Assembly (NCBI RefSeq): GCF_025566985.1
Contig: NZ_JAOQJD010000004.1
Location: 1 to 64,000, forward strand
DNA length: 64,000 nucleotides
Source of the DNA: Aedoeadaptatus acetigenes
GTDB lineage: Bacteria > Bacillota > Clostridia > Tissierellales > Peptoniphilaceae
Direction of reading: 5' to 3'
The stretch's first letter is position 1, and every line of letters begins with the position of its first letter. Below are positions 58,137 through 64,000 of this stretch, one piece after another. The position numbers and the translations under genes are program-made. The notes under the pieces are model-generated. The model saw nothing but the letters and a program-made list of their open reading frames with translations. It was not told the DNA's origin and did no database searches.

Positions 58137-60576
58137 TGCCTACGGTCTCCGCCACTTTTTCCTCTTCGAAGGTGAGACCGTCCTCTTCCACGTCGATGTG
58201 AATGGCCTTTTCCTTATGCACCTTGCCGGAGAGGATCTCGTCGGCCAGGCGGTCTTCGATGTTCTTGCGAATGGAGCGCACCAAGGGGCGGGCGCCGTAT
58301 TCTTCGTCGAAGCCTTCTTTGCCGATGTAGTCCACCACGGCGTCGGCGAAGGTGACGGAAAAGTCGTTGTCTTCCAGGCGGGTTTGAAGATCCCGAAGCA
58401 TGAGCTTCACAATTTCCTTCACTTGTTCTTTTTCCAAATACTTGAAGACGATGATTTCGTCGATGCGGTTTAAAAATTCCGGACGGAAGGTTTCCTTCAG
58501 GCGGCCCTGAATGGTTTCCACCATTTTGTCGTAGCCCTTCACGTTGCCTTCATCCGGCGCGCCGAAGCCCATGGTGTTTTGCTTTTTCAGCAAGGTGGCG
58601 CCCACATTGCTGGTCATGATCAACACGGTGTTTTTAAAATCCACCGTGCGACCCTGACCGTCGGTGAGGCGGCCGTCGTCTAAAATTTGAAGGAGGATAT
58701 TAAACACGTCGGGGTGGGCCTTTTCGATTTCGTCGAAGAGCACGACGGAGTAAGGCTTTCTGCGCACGGCTTCCGTGAGCTGGCCCCCTTCGTCGTAGCC
58801 CACGTAGCCCGGAGGCGAACCGACCAATCGGGAAACGGTGTGTTTTTCCATGTACTCGCTCATGTCCACGCGAATCATGGCGCTTTCGTCGCCGAAGAGG
58901 GATTTCGCCAAACTCTTGGCCAAATAGGTCTTTCCGACGCCGGTGGGGCCGACGAAGATAAAGCTGCCGATGGGTTTGTCGGCGCTCTTTAAGCCCACGC
59001 GGGCCCGCTTAATGGCACGGGAGACGGCTTCCACCGCTTGGGGCTGGCCGATGACCTGACCGTTCAGCTCGTCTTCCAAATGGACCAGGCGCTCGCTTTC
59101 TTCCGCATTCATAGTGGTCACGGGCACGCCGCTCCACTTGCTCACGATTTCTGCGATTTCTTCCTCGTCCACGGTCATGTTTTGGCTGTGCTTTTCCTTG
59201 TCCCAATGCTTCTTTTCATCGTCCAAGGCTTCTTTTACCTTTTTCTCCTGATCCCGCACCTTCGCCGCTTCTTCGAAGTTTTGCGACGTGACCGCCTCTT
59301 CCTTTTCCTTGGAAAGCTTCTTCAGCTCGTCTTCCAATTCTTTTAAGGCGTTGGGGCTCTTAAAGTTTTCCACGCGCAATTTGCTCGCCGCTTCGTCGAT
59401 TAAGTCGATGGCCTTATCCGGCAGGAAGCGGTCGTTAATGTAGCGGTGGGAAAGTTCCGCAGCCGCCGCCAGGGCTTCGTCGGTAATCTTCACATTGTGG
59501 TGGGCTTCGTATTTATCCCGGAGGCCCTTTAAAATCAAGATCGTGTCTTCCACCGAGGGCTCTTCCACCATAATGGGCATGAGCCGGCGCTCGAAGGCCG
59601 TGTCTTTTTCGATGTGTTTGCGGTACTCGTCGATGGTGGTGGCGCCGATGATTTGCAGCTCGCCCTTGGTGAGGGTGGGCTTTAAAATATTGGAGGCGTC
59701 CATGGCCCCTTCCGCGCCGCCGGCCCCGATAACCACGTGAATCTCGTCGATAAAGAGGATCACATCTTCCCGGTCTTCCACTTCGGCGATAACATCTTTC
59801 AGCCGCTCTTCGAAGTCGCCGCGGTACTTGGCCCCGGCGATTAAAGCGGAGACGTCCAGGGTGTAGATTTCCTTGTCCTTAATAATCTCCGGCACATTGC
59901 CTTCCACGATGCGTTGGGCCAGGCCTTCGGCGATGGCGGTTTTCCCCACGCCGGGCTCCCCGATTAAGACGGGATTGTTTTTCGTGCGGCGCACCAAGAC
60001 TTGAATGATGCGCTCGATTTCGTCTTTTCTTCCGATCACGGGATCGATCTTTCCCTGGCGGGCCCGGTCGTTTAGATTGTAGCCGAACTCTTCCAAGGCG
60101 CTTTCCGATTCCAAGTCCTCGGCGTCGGGATTTTTCCCTTCCACCTTACGGATGGCCATGTAGATGCTTCGCTCGAGGACCGTAATGTCGATGCCTAAAT
60201 TCTTGAGGGCCAACACCGCCACGCCCTTGCCTTCCCGCAAGATGGCGAGAAGCAAGTGTTCCGTGCCAATGTAATTGTGGCCGAGCTCGTTTGCGATCTC
60301 CAGAGCCAGCTCAAAGATTTTTTTCGTGCGGGGCGTGTAGGTGAGGGAGGTCACCGTCGTATCTTCCGGCGCCACGATTTCCGCAATGGCGTCTTTCGCC
60401 CGCTCGTAGTTGACGGCCACCTGGCCCAAAATCGACGAGGCGCCTCCCGGTTCTTTTAATATGCCGAGCAAAATGTGCTCGCTTCCTATATATGAATGGC
60501 CTTGTTCCCTGGCTTCCGACTGGGCGAAAACCATGGCCCGTTGACTTTTTTCGGTGAATTTTCCGAACATTGCCAT
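58126..60576 (-). CDS. clpC: ATP-dependent Clp unfoldase ClpC
   Basis: 816 residues. Clp N-domain with two repeats (1-145), AAA-1 with GEPGVGKTAI near 205, the short UVR-containing middle domain (about 415-450, SQNFEEAAKVRDQEKK) that binds McsB/MecA-type adaptors, and AAA-2 with GPTGVGKTYL near 550. The absence of ClpB's long coiled coil distinguishes it from the 36117-38693 protein. It feeds ClpP, which is not in this window. Overlaps mcsB by one base. Confidence 0.96.
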   Translation of the reverse strand: MAMFGKFTEKSQRAMVFAQSEAREQGHSYIGSEHILLGILKEPGGASSILGQVAVNYERAKDAIAEIVAPEDTTVTSLTYTPRTKKIFELALEIANELGHNYIGTEHLLLAILREGKGVAVLALKNLGIDITVLERSIYMAIRKVEGKNPDAEDLESESALEEFGYNLNDRARQGKIDPVIGRKDEIERIIQVLVRRTKNNPVLIGEPGVGKTAIAEGLAQRIVEGNVPEIIKDKEIYTLDVSALIAGAKYRGDFEERLKDVIAEVEDREDVILFIDEIHVVIGAGGAEGAMDASNILKPTLTKGELQIIGATTIDEYRKHIEKDTAFERRLMPIMVEEPSVEDTILILKGLRDKYEAHHNVKITDEALAAAAELSHRYINDRFLPDKAIDLIDEAASKLRVENFKSPNALKELEDELKKLSKEKEEAVTSQNFEEAAKVRDQEKKVKEALDDEKKHWDKEKHSQNMTVDEEEIAEIVSKWSGVPVTTMNAEESERLVHLEDELNGQVIGQPQAVEAVSRAIKRARVGLKSADKPIGSFIFVGPTGVGKTYLAKSLAKSLFGDESAMIRVDMSEYMEKHTVSRLVGSPPGYVGYDEGGQLTEAVRRKPYSVVLFDEIEKAHPDVFNILLQILDDGRLTDGQGRTVDFKNTVLIMTSNVGATLLKKQNTMGFGAPDEGNVKGYDKMVETIQGRLKETFRPEFLNRIDEIIVFKYLEKEQVKEIVKLMLRDLQTRLEDNDFSVTFADAVVDYIGKEGFDEEYGARPLVRSIRKNIEDRLADEILSGKVHKEKAIHIDVEEDGLTFEEEKVAETVGNEA

Positions 60577-61565
60577 TAAAATACCTCCTTTATAAATCGA
60601 CGCACCTTGTTGGCGCGGTAAATATTGCTGCTCCTGTCGTCGAGAAAACTTTCCCGCTCCATTTGCAGATGGGCCTTGCCCATGTGGATCACCGCATCGT
60701 AAAGATCGAAGTCACGCATGGGTTTTAAGACGGACAGATCGATCCCGAGCTTCATGTGGCTTAGGTGGAGCATAGTCTCTTCGAAGGTAATGATGCGGGC
60801 GTTGCGCAAAATGCCGTAGCTGCGCCGCGCCATGTCCTCCAGCTCGATTAAGTGATCCAAATACATTTCCTTGCGCTTAATGCGCTCAAGAGCCGCCACT
60901 TCCTGAGAAATGGACTTGGCCCGCTTTAAAAATTCCTCTTCGCTGAGGCCCAGTGTGCGCTCGTTTGAAAGTTGATACATGTGCCCCACGATTTTCGAGC
61001 CTTCCCCGCGCATGCCCCGAAGGACAAAGCCCATGCGGGTAATGGAGCGCTCGATTTTATCCATGCCCAAGGTGTCCAGGGCCGGGAGATGCAGCATGCA
61101 ACCGGCCCTCAGGCCCGTGCCTACATTGCTCGGGCAGGCCGTTAAATAGCCCAGCTCTTCGTGATAGGACACGGGGAGCTTTTCCTCGAAGAAGCGGGCC
61201 AGTGCGGCCACGGTGTCGTATTCTTCGTCTAGGTGAAAGCCCTTTTTCATGGCCTGAATCCGCAGATGATCTTCCTCCATCATCATGACGGAGCGGTGAT
61301 CGTCTGCGAGGAAATAGGCGCCGCGGTCTCTGTTTTTTAACAGGGCCATGCTGATTAAATTCTCTTCCAAATCGTAGAGATTTTTCAAAGACCCGTCTTT
61401 TAATTGGTAGAGAGTCCAAAGATCTTCGTGTTCGTGAAGGGTATCGGTGATCTTTTCCCGAAGTTCCTCGGCTTGATCCAAGGTCATGGCCCCGGGATAG
61501 GGATAGCCCTCGATGTTTCGCGCCAGGCGAATGCGGGATGTGAGTAAAATTTGATCTTTATCCAT
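60576..61565 (-). CDS. mcsB: protein arginine kinase McsB
   Basis: 329 residues from ATG 61565 (AAAGGATG six bases upstream); a start at 61574 would place ATG on the ribosome site. ATP:guanido phosphotransferase fold: TSRIRLARNIEGYPYP near the N-terminus and LTACPSNVGTGLRAG with the active-site Cys. McsB phosphorylates arginines, tagging proteins (including CtsR) for ClpCP. It overlaps mcsA by 8 bp; McsA is its activator. Confidence 0.95.
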   Translation of the reverse strand: MDKDQILLTSRIRLARNIEGYPYPGAMTLDQAEELREKITDTLHEHEDLWTLYQLKDGSLKNLYDLEENLISMALLKNRDRGAYFLADDHRSVMMMEEDHLRIQAMKKGFHLDEEYDTVAALARFFEEKLPVSYHEELGYLTACPSNVGTGLRAGCMLHLPALDTLGMDKIERSITRMGFVLRGMRGEGSKIVGHMYQLSNERTLGLSEEEFLKRAKSISQEVAALERIKRKEMYLDHLIELEDMARRSYGILRNARIITFEETMLHLSHMKLGIDLSVLKPMRDFDLYDAVIHMGKAHLQMERESFLDDRSSNIYRANKVRRFIKEVF

Positions 61566-62070
61566 GGCGCTCATCCTTTATGGCCTTGATCTCATCCCGC
61601 AAGAGGGCCGCATCTTCGTAGCGCTCTTCCGCCACGGCAGCGTCCAGGCGTTCTTTGAGCGCCTGCTCTTTCTCAGATGCCTCCCGATCCTTTCTGAAGG
61701 CTTCGGGCATGGCTCCCTCGTGACGTTCGGCCCCCTGCATGCGGGGCAGGAGTGCCTTGAGTTCTTCGGCAAAAGTGTCGTAGCAGCTGTCGCAGCCGAA
61801 CATCCCCGTCTTTCGAAACTCTTTTAAACTCCGCCCGCACACGGGGCAGCGCCTGTCGTCTTCCACGCCCTCATCTTTTCCGTGAAACAGCGAGAGCAGC
61901 TCCTGAATCATGGGCTGAATGTCCACAGGCGGAATTTGCGAGGACGGAAATTGCTTCGCCAAAAATTCCTGGAAGCAAGAGGGGCACACGTGCTTTTGCC
62001 GCATGGCGTTTCCTTCCACCACGGTGTAGGTTATTTTCGCTTCATTTTCATGACAGTGTTCGCAAAGCAT
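61558..62070 (-). CDS. mcsA: McsA, zinc-finger activator of McsB
   Basis: 170 residues with four CxxC pairs: CEHC (3-6), CPSC (about 29-32), CPVC (about 77-80) and CDSC (about 95-98). A C-terminal UVR helix (about 128-163; LKERLDAAVAEERYEDAALLRDEIKAIK) binds ClpC. McsA switches on McsB and senses oxidative or metal stress through its thiols. Between ctsR (11-bp gap) and mcsB. Confidence 0.93.
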   Translation of the reverse strand: MLCEHCHENEAKITYTVVEGNAMRQKHVCPSCFQEFLAKQFPSSQIPPVDIQPMIQELLSLFHGKDEGVEDDRRCPVCGRSLKEFRKTGMFGCDSCYDTFAEELKALLPRMQGAERHEGAMPEAFRKDREASEKEQALKERLDAAVAEERYEDAALLRDEIKAIKDERHG

Positions 62071-62081
62071 GGTGCACCTCC

Positions 62082-62537
62082 TTAAGAAAAGATACCCAAT
62101 AGGATATTTTGTAAAAGATCGGCCCGCAGGGCGTTTCGTTTGTCCGAGGCCACCGCCAAGGCACGATCGGAAAGCGTAAGTCCCAAGAGATGATGCTCAT
62201 TTTCCGTCATGTAATCCATCTCCTCCAGGGTGTCCAAAATTTGATTGGCCTTGGATTGGGTAATGCTTTTTCCCACAGCTTCCGTGAGCCGGTCGTAGAA
62301 CTCGGCGTCGCTCTTGATTTCTACCTGGACGATGCGAATGAAACCGCCGCCGCCCCGCCGGGACTCCACGAAAAATCCCTGCACCGGCGTGAAGCGGGTG
62401 GTGAGGACGTAATTTATTTGGCTCGGGGCACAATTAAAATGCTCCGCCAAAACATTTCGCTTTATTTCGATCTGCCCTTCCCTTTCCAGCAAAAGGGCAC
62501 GCAGATAATCTTCGATATGATTGCTAAGACGTGCCAT
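62082..62537 (-). CDS. ctsR: heat-shock repressor CtsR
   Basis: 151 residues. N-terminal winged helix (ARLSNHIEDYLRALLLEREGQIEIKRNVLAEHFNCAPSQINYVL, 2-46), then the wing RGGGGFIRIV with the thermosensing tetraglycine loop (about 61-70), then a C-terminal dimerisation domain. It represses class III heat-shock genes; McsB and ClpCP remove it on stress. CtsR boxes lie on its own promoter and at 39667-39743. First gene of the ctsR-mcsA-mcsB-clpC-radA operon. Confidence 0.95.
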   Translation of the reverse strand: MARLSNHIEDYLRALLLEREGQIEIKRNVLAEHFNCAPSQINYVLTTRFTPVQGFFVESRRGGGGFIRIVQVEIKSDAEFYDRLTEAVGKSITQSKANQILDTLEEMDYMTENEHHLLGLTLSDRALAVASDKRNALRADLLQNILLGIFS

Positions 62538-62558
62538 AACTGCCTCCTATCTGATTTC

Positions 62559-62587
62559 AGTATACGTTTATAGTCAAAGAATGTCAA
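62559..62587 (-). promoter_or_regulatory. sigma-A promoter of the ctsR operon
   Basis: Minus strand: perfect -35 TTGACA (62582-62587), 17-base spacer, -10 TATACT (62559-62564), 22 bp before ATG 62537. The CtsR box covers the -35 and spacer. Confidence 0.9.
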
Positions 62588-62588
62588 G
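62572..62588. promoter_or_regulatory. CtsR box on the ctsR promoter
   Basis: AGTCAAA-GAA-TGTCAAG: two heptads with three-base spacing, close to RGTCAAA-NAN-RGTCAAA, lying across the -35. Indicates autorepression. Confidence 0.85.
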
Positions 62589-62624
62589 ATCAGATGGCGC
62601 GCCGCCTTTTCTTTCGACTGACAT

Positions 62625-62650
62625 AAAAACACCCTCTCGGCGAGAGGGCG
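62625..62650 (-). terminator. terminator of the 62657-63451 gene
   Basis: Perfect CCCTCTC/GAGAGGG stem (62632-62638, 62642-62648) followed by TGTTTTT on the minus strand, just after the stop. Confidence 0.85.
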
Positions 62651-62656
62651 TCGTGT

Positions 62657-63451
62657 TTATTTGTTTAACTCAGGATCCCGTACCCACACATCTTCCGCCG
62701 CGTCGTATTTGTAAAATACGCTCGCGTTTAAATCCAGGCGGTAACGGGCGACGGTCACGATGTGATCCGGGTGATCTTCGATGACATCGTAGGCGTAGAT
62801 ATGCTTCTTCGCCAAAGCGTCGCGGTCGCTTAACATGGAGTCGATCAATTTAAAGGGCGGCTTTTTGTATTCCGCCGGCAATTTGCTGTACATCCATGCC
62901 CCGGCAATTTCCTCGTCGGTCTTGGCCACCTTTCCCTCGATGGATACCGTGGAAGTCCCGTCGTCCCAGGAAATTTTTTGATCGAAAAGTTCCACCACGG
63001 CCCGAAGAGGAATAAAGGTGCGATTTTCTTTGATGATAGGCTTCGTTTCCAATTCTACGGCTTCGGCCCGATCAATGTATTCCTTGACATCGGCCGGTTG
63101 GAATTCAAGCCGCGTCGTCGCCCCGTAAAAGGCGTCCACATCTTCCTTGGCGATGAGGAGGGCTTTCGCCGCGTCCGTTTTCAAAACCATGGCCTGTACC
63201 GGTTTGTTCGTATCGAAATCCATCTTCGTCAGCAGGATGTCGCGGCTACCCTCGTTCCACAGCACTTGATAGTCCAGAGCTTCGGCCACGAAGCGCACGG
63301 GAACCATGGTGCGATTGGCGGAAATAAAGGCGGCGGGCGTCGATACCACCGGTTTTCCGTTTACCTCTAGCTTCACATCTCTTTGGGCATAGGCCGCGGA
63401 GGGCAGGGCCATGAGGACCAGAGCCAGGGCCAGCACGTTTCTCTTTTTCAT
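62657..63451 (-). CDS. secreted copper-amine-oxidase N-terminal domain protein
   Basis: 264 residues. Signal peptide (KKRNVLALALVLMALPSAAYA, cleavage near 22) and a copper amine oxidase N-domain with two parts: LEVNGKPVVSTPAAFISANRTMVPVRFVAEALDYQVLWNEGS (about 28-72) and KENRTFIPLRAVVELFDQKISWDDGTSTVSI (about 140-175). The C-terminal part (about 180-264) has no recognised fold. Paralogue of the 16310-17041 gene. Probably an exported surface protein; no oxidase domain. Confidence 0.8.
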   Translation of the reverse strand: MKKRNVLALALVLMALPSAAYAQRDVKLEVNGKPVVSTPAAFISANRTMVPVRFVAEALDYQVLWNEGSRDILLTKMDFDTNKPVQAMVLKTDAAKALLIAKEDVDAFYGATTRLEFQPADVKEYIDRAEAVELETKPIIKENRTFIPLRAVVELFDQKISWDDGTSTVSIEGKVAKTDEEIAGAWMYSKLPAEYKKPPFKLIDSMLSDRDALAKKHIYAYDVIEDHPDHIVTVARYRLDLNASVFYKYDAAEDVWVRDPELNK

Positions 63452-63522
63452 CTTCCACCTCTTTCTTTACTCCGAAATTTATCCTTGTTTTCAGTATACC
63501 CTTCGCGCCGTGTTTTTCCGCA

Positions 63523-63550
63523 CAAAAAAACAACTCGCCGAAGCGAGTTG
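63523..63550 (-). terminator. terminator of hppA
   Basis: Perfect CAACTCGC-TTCG-GCGAGTTG stem (63531-63538, 63543-63550, UUCG loop) followed by TTTTTTT on the minus strand, about 28 bp after the hppA stop. Confidence 0.9.
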
Positions 63551-63577
63551 TCCAATAATTTGATCGAGTTGGATCGA

Positions 63578-64000
63578 CTACATAAAGATGCCGCCGAATT
63601 GTACAAAGAGCGGTGCGAAGACCAAGGAAACGATGGTGATCAGTTTGATCAAGATGTTCAAACTCGGACCGGACGTATCCTTGAAGGGGTCGCCGACGGT
63701 ATCGCCGGTAACGGCCGCTTTGTGTGCATCGGAGCCTTTGCCGCCGTGGGCGCCGCCTTCGATGAATTTCTTGGCATTGTCCCAAGCGCCGCCGGCATTA
63801 CTCATAAAGATAGCCATTAAGACGCCGGTAACCAGTGCACCTGCTTGCAAGCCGCCTAAAGCTTCCGTACCTAAGAAGAAGCCGACGACTAAGGGAACAA
63901 CAACAGCGATGATGCCGGGAACGATCATTTCTCTTAATGCAGCAGTAGTGGAAATGTCGACGCATTTTGCGTATTCCGGAGTCGCTTTTCCTTCCATGAT
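63578..64000 (-). CDS. hppA: membrane-bound pyrophosphatase, C-terminal part (runs off the window)
   Basis: The last about 140 residues of an ion-pumping pyrophosphatase (M-PPase). Three to four transmembrane helices with the conserved LMAIFMSNAGGAWDNAKKFIE, GSDAHKAAVTGDTVGDPFKDTSGPSLNILIK segment, which holds Asp/Lys residues of the active site. The enzyme couples pyrophosphate hydrolysis to Na+ or H+ export. The residues that decide K+ dependence and ion choice lie outside the window. The frame is open to the window edge. Confidence 0.95.
   Translation of the reverse strand: MMEGKATPEYAKCVDISTTAALREMIVPGIIAVVVPLVVGFFLGTEALGGLQAGALVTGVLMAIFMSNAGGAWDNAKKFIEGGAHGGKGSDAHKAAVTGDTVGDPFKDTSGPSLNILIKLITIVSLVFAPLFVQFGGIFM

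Noticed and set aside
56884..58175. Two long overlapping frames (minus 56884-57573, plus 57459-58175) in the radA region
   Set aside because: Both are alternative readings of radA, whose motifs are all in the 56781-58136 frame.
1..64000. CRISPR arrays, tRNA, rRNA and tmRNA genes
   Set aside because: No regularly spaced repeats, cloverleaf-like clusters or rRNA-like conserved segments were seen while reading both strands; a dedicated tRNA/Rfam scan would be decisive.

Overview
The window looks like the chromosome of an anaerobic Gram-positive Firmicute, most likely of the Tissierellia/Peptoniphilaceae type. Pointers are the ctsR-mcsA-mcsB-clpC-radA operon, a KOW-domain gene between infA and adk, zinc-type S14, AGGAGG ribosome sites throughout, an ECF transporter, SLH and copper-amine-oxidase-N surface proteins, and the end of a membrane pyrophosphatase gene. 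The backbone has a balanced base composition. Two stretches are strikingly AT-rich and were clearly acquired: about 1-4800 and 49213-55172. Taxonomy is inferred from gene content only.

Layout. 1-4800: minus-strand fragment of a Tn1549/CD1115-type conjugative element (RepA_N initiator, DnaC-like loader, PcfB, KilAC antirepressor, a truncated VirD4 coupling ATPase, a small CD1845-type membrane protein) plus the C-terminal piece of a foreign methionyl-tRNA synthetase. 4819-4977: a cluster of three terminators at the junction. 5045-12434: a small membrane protein and a six-gene minus-strand operon (two ABC half-transporters, MptD-type ECF S component, EcfT, double-ATPase EcfA, AraC regulator) that resembles a metallophore uptake locus. 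12697-16238: a divergent three-gene signalling operon with two sensor-like membrane proteins and a NarL-type regulator. 16310-20488: surface and membrane-stress genes. 20687-34491: a 30-gene S10-spc-alpha ribosomal operon on the minus strand, lacking rpsD and map, with a strong promoter and an attenuator-like leader. 34941-46621: flavin proteins, cbpA-clpB, rnr-smpB, ddl, a membrane-anchored MurF-like ligase and a hydrolase. 46814-49188: GntR regulator, a GNAT/racemase-like fusion and a DHFR. 49213-55172: an island bounded by direct copies of one IS3-family end, holding a Bce-type peptide-antibiotic resistance module between remnants of a GIY-YIG/DUF4357 gene and a transposition ATPase. 55174-64000: membrane proteins, an ECF S component, the clpC operon, a surface protein and the start of the hppA region.

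How the parts work together. CtsR is encoded at 62082-62537. CtsR-type heptad repeats lie on its own promoter and on both sides of the cbpA-clpB promoter, so the class III heat-shock circuit is largely contained in this window. The divergent transporter and sensor operons at 5.3-16.2 kb share one intergenic region with an AraC-style direct repeat and are probably one regulated unit. The Bce island carries its own response regulator, kinase, ATPase and permease and can act on its own. No tRNA, rRNA or CRISPR array was seen.
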